From: Toxorhynchites rutilus septentrionalis
Lineage: Eukaryota; Arthropoda; Insecta; Diptera; Culicidae
Direction of reading: 5' to 3'
Assembly (NCBI RefSeq): GCF_029784135.1
Contig: NC_073744.1
Location: 19,288,239 to 19,352,238, forward strand
DNA length: 64,000 nucleotides
This document shows, piece by piece, positions 36,655 through 48,890 of the stretch (position 1 is the stretch's first letter; every line of letters begins with the position of its first letter). Both the position numbers and the translations under genes were made by a program. The notes under the pieces are model-generated. The model was given only the letters and a program-made list of their open reading frames with translations, was not told the origin of the DNA and did not search any database.

Positions 36655-37145
36655 CAGATTTCAAAAACGTGTATTTTTGATTCCAATGAAAGTTTGTATT
36701 CCGTTTGGATTGGGAGTAAAATGAGTTTTCCACAGCATTTGGGAATTTTTTGACTAATGAGTAACTTTTGAAAAGGGCGTACCTATTTCAGTAAGATAAA
36801 TCATTGATAATTTATATCTCAAAAATCATGAGTCCTACCGGAATAGTGTCTTAGAAATAGTTATAGAGTATTGATGATCAAGCGTGAAAAAATATACACT
36901 GAGAAAACAAAATTAGTACTTTTTTAATTTACAAAAAGAAATTAATTTACAATATATGAAATATATATTTTTTAATTATTTCATATGAAATAGAAGTCAT
37001 ATAGAAAATTTGAAAAATGGGCATGAGACGGTAAAAGTATTTTTGACGAACTTTGGGGGACATCGAATTTCTATGAATTTTCGAATCTTCGAATTTGTAC
37101 TCACTTCGAATTTCGTATGTTAAATCTTACGAGGTCCTACTTGCG
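36655..37145 (+). mobile_element. Foldback element, single-arm fragment
   Basis: Matches the left arm and part of the centre of the elements at 22351 and 42403: ATTCCAATGAAAGTTTGTAT, AAAAGGGCGTACC, AAAAATCATGAGTCCTACCG and AATATACACTGAGAAAA. The right arm is missing after about 37145. Confidence 0.75.
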
Positions 37146-37435
37146 AATAAATTATTAAGGGGGTAGTACACTATGAACATCATAAAAAGTATGTGATTTC
37201 CGCGATTTTTTCAACGAGAAAATAAATTACTATTTTTAATCTGATATCACAGTTTTATTGATATATATTTCTTAACAAACAAAAAATATATTGGTGTCAA
37301 TTGGACTGTCCCCTGAATCGCCGCAACCGGTTTGTTGAACCCTTACAGCCAAAACCTTGTAAACTGGGGGGAGTTCTACAAGTTTTCTAGTGGACCGATT
37401 TCAACCAATGATTTTTCAACGTTATCTTGGATATA

Positions 37436-38767
37436 CACTCTGTCTAACTTCTATAAGACCACCCTGATTATATTTCGTTGCAACACAAAGAGTTTGAATT
37501 TCAACAAGATAGATTGTAGAATGCTTAGAATAAAGTATATTTAACGTCAATTTCGTTCAAAAGAATTGTTTGTTTATTTATTATGCTTAAATATGATAAT
37601 ATCAGCTGTCAAGTTTCTATAAGACCATGTAAAAATTCATATGTATTATCAATGAACAATTCAAAACTATTGCCTGATTTACATGTCAATAATTGGCAAC
37701 CTTGTCATTTTGGGCCCCCTGGAAAATTCGCGTTGGCATACTGTTTACCAATTTTTTCTGAACCGATTTCTCGATATTTTTCCTTTTTTCCAAAATTGCG
37801 ACCTTGAGCTCTTCAATCGTGATGTACCGCTTTCCTTCAGTGTAGATTCTGCGTACAAGGATCCCCCTAAGATTTTCAACAGGATTCAAGTCTGGAGAGC
37901 GAACCAATCTGTCCAAAAAATTAAGTTTTTGGTCCTTAATCCATTGCTTAGTTTCCTTGCTGGTATGAATAGTAGCATTATTTTGCTGGAATGTGAATTT
38001 TTTGTGACGATATCCACGCAAAAACGGTAGGAGAGAGGATTTCAGAACATGTAAGTAATCCTTGAATGATGTGAAAGCTATCTTGAGCTTTACGGTTGCA
38101 CAGAATCCCGCACAAACCATGCACGAGCCTCCACCAAAATTCAGGATTGAAAAATACTGTTCCTTTTCCTTAAATCACGTCATTACCCGTCGAAACCATC
38201 AGGACCATCAAAATTGCACTTTTTTTCGTCAGTTAAAAGTAAAAAAAATAATTGAAGAACTTTTCGTTATGGTATATACCAAAATGCATTCTATTGAAAA
38301 CGTTCTTTGTCACAACATACCATGTCCCACTGTTGATTCATGTGAGCTTTGGCGAAACTCAGACGTCTTTCGATGTGAGATGGTGTAAGATTAGGAGCTT
38401 TAACCTTTTTAGCCCTCTTTTTGTAAGGACTTTTTACCTAAATTATCCCGGTCAGGGAGCTTCGATTTACGTGGATTTACGTTTTTCTCTATCCGTGAGC
38501 ACTTTTCCTTTCGGCATTTTCCAGATCAATCAAACTAATTAAAAACAACGGAAAACGTTACTGTTCTTATAGAAACTTGACACCTGAAAAATACAAAAAC
38601 ATTTGTTTACGCTCAACGCTTGCACACACACATATTAAAATCATGCAGTGTATGATAGTTACCAATACAAATACACTAGAATATAAATTGAAGCGTTGTT
38701 TGTTTACAATTACACAAAGATTACACAAGATCACCTTCACCTGGTCTTATAGAAGTTGGACAGAGTG
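37436..38767 (-). mobile_element. Tc1-like transposon, copy A
   Basis: Terminal inverted repeats CACTCTGTCTAACTTCTATA (left, continuing AGACCACC) and the complement of CACTCTGTCCAACTTCTATA (right) are flanked by TA at 37434-37435 and 38768-38769. Full length here is 1332 bp. Compared with copy B, about 150 bp are missing near 38400-38460, which removes most of the N-terminal DNA-binding region. Confidence 0.88.
37686..38120 (-). pseudogene. Tc1-like transposase, catalytic part, inactive
   Basis: The minus-strand frame of 144 codons contains SFKDYLHVLKSSLLPFLRGY, FQQNNATIHTSKETKQWI and SPDLNPVENLRG. In Tc1 enzymes the middle motif normally reads Q-(D/x)-N with an aspartate as second catalytic residue; here it is QQNN, so that aspartate appears to be Asn. 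The final glutamate (PVENL) is kept. The upstream part with the first aspartate (FDGPDG) lies in another frame. Loss of one catalytic residue, the frameshift and the N-terminal deletion make it non-functional. Confidence 0.82.
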
Positions 38768-38769
38768 TA

Positions 38770-40500
38770 TTTCCTGTCATCGTACGAAGGATTTTTTAAA
38801 AATATGGATTTTTATGAAATGGCAACACTTTTTGTAAAAAAATTGCGTTTTTGCCTCAAAAATCAAGACAAAAACATTCACCAAAATTTTATTTTTCAAA
38901 ATATAAAAAAAAATCCTACGTATGATAACAGGAAATTAAGTGGAGAATCTGGGGAAACTGTTTTGGAAAACAGAACATTGCCAGTAGTAATCCTCCACTG
39001 ACCACTTTGCCCAACCCCCCACCCCCCAAACAACGAAATGCGACATATGTGAAAAATTGATGAAATTTAACAAAATATCTGTTCACCTTTCCTAGAATAT
39101 GTGAACAGTCTTCCAAACTTCCAAAATAATTTCAATTTCTTTAATTCGAAACGAACAAAACTACGGCCCAATGGCTACCGAGAGAGCGATTTTTGTTTTT
39201 ATTTATGTTTTGACATGCGGCAGCTCCACTGAAGTACAGGGTGACTCAAAATCCATGAAATTTTTGAAACATAAGGTGACTATCAATACGGTGTCAATAG
39301 TCAATAGTTATACTACCAAACAAGCAGGTGACCACTTCCCCCCACTACTCCTACATGGTGACAGATATGCAATTTTCGAAGTACAACGCTAGTACAGTTG
39401 TATGTCTGTCATAACAACTTTCATTTTGAGCCCCTCATTGTAAACGTTCCACAACTGTGATATAGATGTCGCTCGATTTATTTCATAAACAATTTAGTAT
39501 TCCATTTCAAAATCCCTTTTCTGTCAATCAATCGACTGAAAAGTTACCACTCCCCCTTCCGGAAAGCGGTTGACAACGTGCCAAATTTCCACAACTTGGG
39601 TGGGTGTGTGAGTGGTAAGCCACTGGAAAACTTTTTATTGGCTGAGACGAATTATGGCGGCAGAGATCACCAAGTTCACCAAGTAACCAGCTTGTGTGGG
39701 TGTGTCTGTGCAGGTAAAAGAGACCATTCCGACACCGGAGTAACGTAAAGCTGCTTACTTATTTTCGTCCCTACTCCGGGCGCTACGAGGGCAACCGACC
39801 GACCGACCGACCGAAGACAGCGGAAAAAGAAGCGCAGATATTTTTATCGCATTAGGTTCATCACCAACGCCACCGGTCGTATTCGTTTGTGCTTATTTTC
39901 CTACCTATCGTTTGTGTGTCCTCTAAAGGTGTTTCGTTTCACATTTAACGCTATCTGTCCGAGCAGATGTTGTGCCATAAAATCGACACAAGATACGGGA
40001 GCTATCTTTGCCCCAGGCCTGCGAGGGAAAGACTTTTTGGCAGAGTTTTCCGAAGAGAGAATGACCCAATAAAGCTCAGCTTAGTATTATACTTTTTTTT
40101 GTTGATGCCGCATTTCATCTTTCAATTGCTATCTATTTCTGCCTGACGAGGCCATTGGCGGCAACGGTGGTGGTGGGGGCAATCCAAATCTGTATTCATA
40201 ACGCGAGCTTTTTCCCCTCAGAGCTAGCCGTCGTCAAAAGACAAAGAAGGTGCCTTCTTCCTTCGGAACGTTTTTTGGGGTTTTCCACTTTGAATGATGA
40301 AGCGAAAACGGAGAGGAACAAGGCATGACTGAGACTGAGAACAATTCACCGCTTCCAAAGCTTGTCAAGGTCGTTCTAGCAGCGTTTTGGGTGCTTCGAG
40401 CGCGTGGGTGGGGGGAATTTCAGTGGAGATCCCGGCTTCCAGAAGGGGCAAAATTATAGCCGATAAATCACACCGCTGTCACCGAACAACAACTCGTGTC
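38770..40500. other. Mostly no gene seen; (CCGA)n tract
   Basis: 38770-39500 is AT-rich with random frames. 39540-40500 is GC-richer low-repeat sequence, with four to five CCGA units at 39795-39814 and GGTGGT repeats near 40165. No exon with paired splice sites was found on the minus strand here. Confidence 0.4.
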
Positions 40501-40669
40501 CTGCATGATGTCTGGTTCAACAAGGCTCGTAGGCGTTCCGTGGTAACCGAATCCGTGCGCGTTCAACAAAAGATGATAGAACGGGATGACTTTGAGGGGG
40601 CCCCGTCGTAAACTGGTTTGTAAATATATTAACGGTGGCTGCGGGGGTGAAAAGGAAACGGTTCTTTAC

Positions 40670-40856
40670 CGTAGTCCATTGGTGGTGGTGGTGATGGTGG
40701 CATGGCAGCAAGGAATTGGAGGGATGGAATTCCATAAATCATACTCCCGTTGCTAGTCTCCATTAGAGGAGGGTGGGAAGTTTGCTGCGTTTCAAGTGAT
40801 GGTTCGAGCGACAGCAGCATACCACTCCTGAATGCTAATGCCGCTGTAGAAGTATC
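40670..40856 (-). CDS. Possible next exon of the neurexin-like gene (linker)
   Basis: The minus strand is open from about 40985 down to 40627, in the frame that follows phase 0 from the 41067-41211 exon. Within it, a pyrimidine-rich tract ends in ATACTCAG (AG at 40857-40858). A donor CTACG|GTAAAG lies at 40669, giving a 187-bp exon of 62 codons plus one base. The peptide is Ser/Pro/Met-rich and ends in a proline run (PPSPPPPMDYG). It has no cysteines and no recognisable domain. In neurexins the segment after LNS1 is a variable linker and a known site of alternative splicing, so a low-complexity cassette would fit. An upstream acceptor (ATTTAG at about 40986) would give a longer exon. The compositional bias also fits chance open sequence. 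Confidence 0.33.
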
Positions 40857-41066
40857 CTGAGTATTCAAAAAAATGACAGCATTATCTAACAATTCACTCC
40901 GGTACCCCGAGCAGAAACTCTCGAAACTGGTTCTGGACGTGTTTTCCGGTGGTTTCACATTTTGGAATCGACCAACGAAAAAAAAAACCTAAATCATGGT
41001 CATCACACCTCGGAACAATTTTTCTCATTTAACCTGAACACACTTCAACGCCAGCGAAACACTCAC

Positions 41067-41211
41067 CTTAATATCCCTCGGTTGACGCATTTCCTGTCTC
41101 CGGGGGGACACTCCGGGCTGGTCGGAGTAGACCAGATTGCGTACCGAGCCTCGGAATCGGGGCTCGAAGATAACGCTCGGCAGCGCTAGCAAGGCGAGCT
41201 TTGAGTTGTAC
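41067..41211 (-). CDS. Nrx-1: Neurexin-1 internal exon, end of first laminin-G (LNS1) domain
   Basis: Internal exon of 145 bp. It is preceded on the minus strand by a pyrimidine-rich tract ending in CACACACAG (AG at 41212-41213) and followed by AAG|GTGAGT (donor from 41066). It reads as one base of a split codon plus 48 codons, so it enters in phase 2 and leaves in phase 0. The peptide contains PSVIFEPRFRGSVRNLVYSD and then RRQEM and RDIK. The F-x-G-x-(V/I)-R-N-L core is the closing strand of a laminin-G domain, and the surrounding residues match my memory of insect neurexin-1 LNS1; the split codon would fit TG|G (Trp). Neurexins are presynaptic cell-adhesion receptors with LNS and EGF domains, and they bind neuroligin-type partners. 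The exon sits in a low-repeat island of 39.5-42 kb. The splice sites and frame are seen directly. The neurexin name is from memory, and another LamG protein is the alternative. Confidence 0.66.
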
Positions 41212-41213
41212 CT

Positions 41214-42400
41214 GTGTGTGTGGGTGGAAGATAGAAGAAGAAGACATATAAAAAAAAAATGAATGGTGACGTTATAAAGAGAATTGATAATGGCATCATA
41301 TTTGTTTTTATGACAAATTCCTCGACGTGACGGGACAGATGTATTATTTTCGGTTCTTTCTTCCAGCTCCGCTGCTCGCTTTATGAAAATTTATTTTTAT
41401 TATTCAGTTTTTACTTTTTTTTCTGTCTCGCTCCTCTGCTCCAAATCGGTGGGAATTTTCCCACCGATGGTGCGTCGGTAAGCAACGGAAAAATAAGGTG
41501 GATTCAGAGTAAAAACTGGAGAGGGAGGGGAAACGTGAGCGAATAAGAATGAATTTTTCATTGCACTGTTGTTTTTTTTTGCTCCAAGACGAAAACAAAA
41601 GAAAAAAACCCGGTTTTCCCGTTTTTCTCAGCGTGGTGATTTTTCTTTATGTTGATAAGGTCAGCGTATTCCGCGCGTTCTTAGCCGCGTTTCTGTGCTT
41701 TTTCATTTCTTGCCAGAATGAGAAAGGGGGGGGTTTGAAAGTAGACAGGGGGATCCGTACAGTATTTGTCCGCCGGGAATGTAAGAAAATAGGAGTCGGC
41801 GTGCTCCAGTTGAATGGTCCTGGAGAAGATAAGAAATGGTGAGATGTCACTTTTGATTATTTCCTCCCTAGAGTTGAGGATAGCGGGAAAGCAGGAATTT
41901 TACTTTGGATTTGCATTCATTGTCATTTTTTATATATCTTCGTGGGAGTCGGGAATTGAACATCCTGTGCGGAGCGTCAGTGACTTTAAAGTGACATTGG
42001 GATATTTGGATGTAACATTGTATTGATTTTTTGTTGAATAATTTCTGCATGTGATCAACATATGAAATTTATTCAATGATTCTGAGCAGATCTAATTTGC
42101 ATCGTGATTCAATTTTGATCGAACCTTGAAGGAGAGAATGGGTTGTTTACTTTCAATTACTTCTGAGGGGAGAAACGTTCAAACTTTGAACTGTTCGAAA
42201 AAAAATCCCGTTTTATGCCGTTCTTGAGTGTACTGCACAACTTAACATATGAAACAAGCTTGTTTGCTGAAAAAAATGGTTGGAGATTCTGTTTGATACC
42301 GTTTCAATTATGAACAGTAAACAATAGTAAGAATATTTTTTTTTATACACGTGGGAACTGTTCTACAAATTTTTTTTCCGGTTGTTTCAATGCTAGATAC
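41214..42400. other. Low-repeat presumed intron next to the neurexin-like exon
   Basis: The minus strand immediately upstream of the exon is pyrimidine-rich (41214-41240), as expected of a 3' splice site. Further right is moderate-GC sequence without recognisable exons. Frames at 41549-41842 plus and 41647-41850 minus are mutual shadows. Confidence 0.45.
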
Positions 42401-43143
42401 GAGTAATTCCAAATGAAATCGTCTCAAAAATGCGGATTTTTAAAACATGTATTTTCGATTCGAATGAAAGTCTGTATTCCGTTTGGGTCGGAGAAAATGT
42501 ATATGAGTTATAATACAGCAAATGGGAATTTTTTGACTCAAGCGTAACTTTTGAAAAGGGCGTATCGATTTTAGTAAGAGAAATCTTTGATAATTTATAT
42601 CTCAAAAACTATGAGTCATACCATAAGTCTTAAGAAAGAGTTATAGAGTATTGATGTCTAAACGTAAAAAATATATACACTGAGAAAAAAATGAGTACTC
42701 TTTTTTATTAAAAAAAAACTTTAAATTGACAATATCCAAAATATGTATTTCTTATTTTTTTTAAAAAAAATTTCATATAAAATAGAAGTCATGTAGAAAA
42801 TTTCAAAAAATCAGTCCAAGATGGTAAAACAATTTTTGGCGAACTTTGTGGAACATCGATTTTTCTATGAATTTTCGAAACTTCGAATTTTTGTATGTTA
42901 ACAAATATTTTCAGCCACAAATTATGAATCCTGATGTGATTTAAAATAAAAGAGCTCTCTATCAATTTCGTTCTAAATGCAGCCATTCTCGAGTTATTTG
43001 AAAAAGCATTTCAAGCAATTCATTGTCGTTTTTATAGTAAATAGGCTCTTTAAAAAGTTTGTTGAGTTATACCGTCATGTTTATGAAATTTTATTAATTA
43101 ACTCATCATTTTGAACAACTTTTTCAAATACATCATCATGGTA

Positions 43144-44428
43144 ATAGGATTACCGGTAAGTTTCTTCGGCTTTTCAAAAATCAATGCTTTATTCTGCAAA
43201 AATGGTTACAAATTTAATATTCGAAGTATTGCCCATCGCTAGTTACCACTTTTTCCCATCTTTCTGGCAATTCACGGATCTCTTTGCGGAAATAGTCGGC
43301 CGGTTTGTCGGCTAACCACGAATCGATCCAATTTTTGACTTCATCAAAATTGGAGAAGTGCTGGTCAACCAGGCCATGTTGCATCGATCGAAAAAAGTAC
43401 TAATCGGACGCACAATATCTGGAGAATACGGCGGGTGGGATAGGACCTCCCATTTAGCGTTTCTAAGTATGTTTTGACTGGTTTTTCGACATGCGGCCGA
43501 GCATTGTCGTGCTGCAAAATAACTTTATCGTGTCTTTGCTCGTATTGTAGCCGTTTTTCCTTCAGTGCATGGCTCGAACGCATCAATTATCGCCAGTAGA
43601 GGTCCCCCGTAATAGTTTCATTCGGTTTTAGCAGCTCATAGTACACCACACCCAGCTGGCCCCACCAAATAGACAGCATAACCTTCTGGTCGTGAATATT
43701 CCGCGCGGCCATCGATATTGATGCATGGCCGGGGTATCCATACGTTGCCCGACGTTTAGGATTGTCGTAATGGACCCACTTTTCATCGCCAGTAGCGATT
43801 CGATGCAAAAAAAACCCTTTCTTTCATGCCGTTGGAGCAGTTGTTCGCACGTGGAAAAACGGCGTTCGACGCCTCGTGGCTTCAATTCATACGGCACAAA
43901 ATGTCATATCTTTCGGATCATTCCCATTGCTATTAAACGATCGGATATGGTTTGCTGAGCTACTCCAAGTGTATCTGCAAGAAGTTCTTGTTGCGTTTGT
44001 GAAGAATTTTGATCGAGTAAAGCCTCCAATTCTTCATCTTCAAACTTTTTTGGTGGTCCGCAACGTTCTTTGTCTTCCGGGTCAAAATTACCACTTTTAA
44101 ACCGTGCAAACCACGTCTGACACGTTCGCTCAGTTGGAGCATGGTCACCATAAACTTCTACCAAAATGCAATGACTTTCCGCAGTTTTTTTTTTCATATT
44201 GAAGTAACGAAGTAACACTCCCCGCAAAAACACTCTCGTTGGTACGAAATTCGACATATTCGAAGTGGCAAAAAACTATCTTGTTAACGCTTCAACTTTT
44301 TGACATATACTGTAAAAGACGCGCAATGGCAGTAGAATTCCAACGAATGTCTGGAAATTTGATTCACTGGAATAACAATCAAGTTACGCCATCTGTTGTA
44401 AACCGAAGCAACTTACCGGTACATCTAA
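43144..44428 (-). mobile_element. Mariner transposon, nearly full length (1285 bp)
   Basis: Terminal repeats of the type TTAGGTGTACCGGTAAGTTT at both ends (left ATAGGATTACCGGTAAGTTT, right end complement TTAGATGTACCGGTAAGTTG), with TA on each side (43142-43143, 44429-44430). It carries an interrupted transposase on the minus strand and sits within the foldback element. Confidence 0.92.
43214..44257 (-). pseudogene. Mariner transposase (DD34D), frameshifted
   Basis: Starts MSNFVPTRVFLRGVLLRYFN at 44257 and ends with a TAA at 43214; span 348 codons, the usual mariner length. Two N-terminal helix-turn-helix domains are visible (PTERTCQTWFARFKSGNF; TLGVAQQTISDRL). The three catalytic aspartates are all readable in different frames: TGDEKWVHYDN, LQHDNARPH and YSPDIAPSDY, the last two separated by 34 residues. 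The frame is broken near 43900, near 43810 and again around 43440-43460, and a 3-bp insertion gives QELLADTLG. It once encoded a cut-and-paste transposase and is now inactive. Confidence 0.9.
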
Positions 44429-44909
44429 TAAAAATATATGTTTAGGAGTTACCCATGTTATGTTTAAGTTAATGTTTCGAAAATTCATAAAAATTTTATG
44501 TTCCACAAACTTCGTCAAAAATAGCTTTACCATCTTGGGCTCATTTTAAAAATTTTCTACATTACTTTTTTTTATATTTAAAAAATTTGAAAAAGAATAA
44601 AAAATTCATATTTACAATGTTGTAAATTTGTTTTTTCTCAGTGTATATGTTTTTCACGTTTTAACATCAATACTCTATAACTCATTTTAAGACACAATTT
44701 CGGTACGACTCATAGTTATTGAGATATAACTTATCAAAGATTTCTCTTACTAAAATCGATACACCCTTTTTAAAAGTTACACTTAAGTTGAAAAATTCCC
44801 AATTGCTGTGGAAAACTCATATTTTTTCCATTCCAAACGGAATACAAACTTTCATTCAAATAAAAAATACTCATGTTTTGTCATTTGTCGATTTAATTTG
44901 GAATTGCTC

Positions 44910-45030
44910 ATACGAACCGCGTTTTGGATGATCGGTCGAAAATAAATTTGTTGATTGAAGATCAAGAGCTCGCGAAACGCCTTCATTGTAATATCCCCCC
45001 TCCTTCTTAATATAAACCGTCTGCCGCCAT
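44910..45030. other. Short unassigned spacer
   Basis: About 120 bp between the foldback element and the minisatellite element. Minus-strand open frame 44871-45107 has no recognisable domain. Confidence 0.4.
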
Positions 45031-46489
45031 ATGTGTTTCAAACTAGTTGACCCTGCGAACTTCGTCCCATCCAAAATTATTTTTTTTATATGAATTCTTT
45101 CGATCATTAACGTTTTCTTACTAAGCGAACGTTCGAGGGTTCAATCGCAGAACTCTCCATTGATTGTTCTTCTAATTGACCTTTTACAATAAACTTTACT
45201 ATAAATTTCCTGTTGTTTCTACCAAAACTCGTCATTATAGTATAAATTCATTTTCAGACAAAATTTTCGCTCAAGATTCTTGATTCTCTCGCAAATAACA
45301 TGTTTCTCCGTTACATGGAATACACGTTTGATGCAGAGAAGTAAATTACTATGCATAATTTTATCTTCAAAGGGCGTCACCCCACCTGAGAATCTATTGC
45401 CATTTTCGCATCACATCAACGGAGCTTTATTCCGCAAGCGCGAAATCCAGTTGGACTAACAACGATGTAGTCGTAGGAAATATGGCGATTAAATTTTCCC
45501 ACCTTCCTACAGAGTTTTTATAAAATTTTCCGATTTTTTCTCCGCTACATTTATCCGCGGGAAGAGACGAATACAACAAAATAAAGACGGCTCAAATCGG
45601 ACCATCGGCTTGTTGAAATACGGAGTAAGTTGAAACGGAAGCCATAAATTGTACTAGAAATGGTGCATTGACGTGATATGTTTTTTCAGCAAACCAGAAT
45701 ATTGGTATGCCTTAACGCACTTTTGTTTTCGTCGTTTGTGAAATCAAAACAAACATTTTTACGCGCTGACCCAATCGGTCCGAAAACACATACAAATACG
45801 CATACAAATCATACAAATGGAACACAAGTTTTTGCATATACCGAGAACTATTCAAGCAAAGGGGTAAGCACAAAACTCGAGGAAGGAATCGTCATATCTG
45901 AGATGTCGTAATTTTATAATATTTTCTGTATCAAATATGTATTCCATGAAAAGGTCGATTTTCGCGATTTTTTGAAGTACAAAGAATCAATTCAAAAAAT
46001 CGAAAATCGGAGAGGAGAAAATCGATCTTCTAAATATCGGTCCAAGATCGTCCAATCCTAATCAGCATGTGTTGAGTGAATATTCTCGCTTTACAATGCC
46101 ACCATACCGGTTGGCTCCCACAATGACGAACTCTATTTTGAAAGCGAAGAACTATGTATCGACTCAAGGGGGAGCGTCAAGGATGAAATTGACGGAAAAT
46201 TTTTTCCTTCAAATTTCAACAAAATTATGTATAAACATCATGCCATTTATTTTGAGAAAACCTTCTTATGTTTTATTTTGTAGTATTGATACGGCTTCAA
46301 CAAACTATAACTGTATTATTTTTTACTATAAAATTCTTAGTACTTTTACCAAAACTCGTCATTATAATACCAGATTATTTTCAGACACAATTCTCGTTCA
46401 AGATTTTTCAACCACTTGCAAATAACATGTTTCTCCGTTACATGGAACAAATGTTTGATACAGAAAATATGATAGAATAAAGACAGACC
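45030..46489 (+). mobile_element. 5' part of a complex repeat ending in minisatellite and (TA)n
   Basis: Begins near TTGACCCTGCGAACTTCGTC. It contains an internal direct duplication about 1130 bp apart: TACCAAAACTCGTCATTATA and ACATGTTTCTCCGTTACATG occur at about 45219/45299 and 46349/46428. Related sequence occurs at 500-600. No reverse transcriptase or transposase frame was found, so the class is open. Confidence 0.45.
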
Positions 46490-47995
46490 CCACCCCTCTT
46501 CTCCCGTTAGAGAGGGGGAAGGAGTGTCCAATCACCATAGAAACGTTTCGTGCCTCCTAAAATCTTCACATGCCAAATTTGGTTCCATTTGCTTGATGAG
46601 TTTTCGAATTAGAAAATTTGTTTTTCATTTGTATGACAGCCCACCCTAAGAGAGGCGGGAGGAGTATCTAACCACCATAGAAACATTTATTACATCCTAA
46701 AATCTCCACATGCCAAATTTAGTTTTGTTTGCATGATATGCCCTTGAATTATGCAGAAATGTATGCGTCATTTGTATGGCAGCCCCCCTCCCCCCTCAGA
46801 GAGACGGGAGGAGTGTCTATTCACCATAGAAACGTTTTGTGTCCCCTAAAACCTTCGCATACCAAGTTTAGCATTTTCTTGATTAGTTTTCGAGATATGC
46901 AGAAATTTGTCTTTCATTTGAATGGCATTTGTATAGCACCCCCTTAGAGAGGGTGGTGGTGTATCTAACCATCATGAACACATTTATTGCACCCCAAAAC
47001 CTTCACATGCCAAATTTGGTTTCGTTTGCTTGATTCATTCTCGAGTAATGCTGAAATTTGTGTTTCATTTGTATGACAAGGTTTTAGCCCCTTGGAGAGG
47101 GGGGGGGGGTGAAGTGTCTAACCACCGTGAAAACATTTACTGCGCCCTAAAACCTCCATATACCTAATTTGGTTTCGTTTACTTGATTAGTTCTCGAGTA
47201 ATACAAAAATTAGTGTTTCATTTGCATGGCAGCCCCCCCCCCTAAAAAAGTCCCCTGAGTGTGTATCTAACCACCGTAAAAACATTTATTGCAACCCAAA
47301 ACCTTCACATGCCAAATTTGGTTTCGTTCGCTTGATTCATTCTCGAGTAATGCTGAAATTTGTTACACACTCCCCCCCTTAGAGAGGGGGCGGAGTGTCT
47401 AACCACCATAGAAACATTTATTACATCCTAAAATCTCCACATGCTAAATTTAGTTTCGTTTGCATGATTAGTCCTTGAATTATGCAGAAATGTATGCGTC
47501 ATTTGTATGGCAGCCCCCCTCCCCCCTCAGAGAGACGGGAGGAGTGTCTATTCACCATAGAAACGTTTTGTGTCCCCTAAAACCTTCGCATGCCAAATTT
47601 AGCATTTTCTTGATTAGTTTTCGAGTTATGCAGAAATTTGTCTTTCATTTGTATGGCAGCTCCCCCTTAGAGAGGGGGGTGGTGTATCTAACCACCATGA
47701 ACACATTTATAGCGTTCTAAAACCTCCATATACTTAATTTGGTTTCGTTTGCTTGATTAGTTCTCGAGTTATGCAGAGATTTGTATTTCATTTGTATGGC
47801 TGGCCCCCCTAAGAGAGGGGAAGGTGTATCTAACCACCGTAAAAACATTTATTGCACCCCAAAACTTTCACATGCCAAATTTGGTTTCGTTTGCTTGATT
47901 CATTCTCGAGTAATGCTGAAATTTGTGTTTCATTTGTAGGGCAGCCCCCCCCCCCATAGAGATGGGGGAGGGGTCTCAAACAATCATGAAAACCT
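46490..47995 (+). repeat. Minisatellite, about eleven units of 145 bp
   Basis: Each unit has a C-run, (A/T)(T/A)AGAGAGG(G)n, AGTGT(C/A)T(A/C)ACCACC, AAACATTTATTGCA or variants, AAAACCT(T/C)CACATGCCAAA, TTTGGTTTCGTTTGC, TTCTCGAGTTATGCAG and TTTCATTTGTATGGCAGC. Units start near 46509, 46649, 46797, 46944, 47092, 47244, 47380, 47530, 47670, 47811 and 47955. Open frames 46729-46947 and 47475-47720 are shadows of the array. Confidence 0.92.
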
Positions 47996-48092
47996 TCCCC
48001 GGCCCCAAAAACCCCTACAAACCAATTTTCATGTCGATCGGTTCAGTAGTTACCGAATCCATAATAATCAGCAAACAGACAGACAGAAATCC

Positions 48093-48890
<798 letters not shown>

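Larger units (their letters stand above)
42403..44907. mobile_element. Foldback element interrupted by a mariner
   Basis: Ends GAGTAATTCCAAATGAAATC (left) and the complement of GAGCAATTCCAAATTAAATC (right), with ATAC on each outer side. The arms correspond to the element at 22351: TTCGAATGAAAG, GGGCGTATCGATTTTAG, ATATACACTGAGAAAAA. The centre is split at 43143 by the mariner at 43144-44428; the sequence on both sides (CATCATGGTAA and AAATATATGTTTAGGAGTTA) rejoins as at 22955-22990. Confidence 0.8.

Noticed and set aside
40620..40670. A 31-nt GTAAAG...CCCCGCAG 'intron'
   Set aside because: Too short for splicing, and the sequence beyond the AG has no sensible frame continuing from the candidate exon.
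43725..44100. Plus-strand ORFs across the mariner (similar ones at 10592-10828, and on the minus strand at 58210-58548)
   Set aside because: Antisense shadows of the mariner transposase.
46729..47720. Two nearly identical ORFs of 72 and 81 codons
   Set aside because: Shadows of the 145-bp minisatellite; the likeness reflects block duplication, not a gene family.
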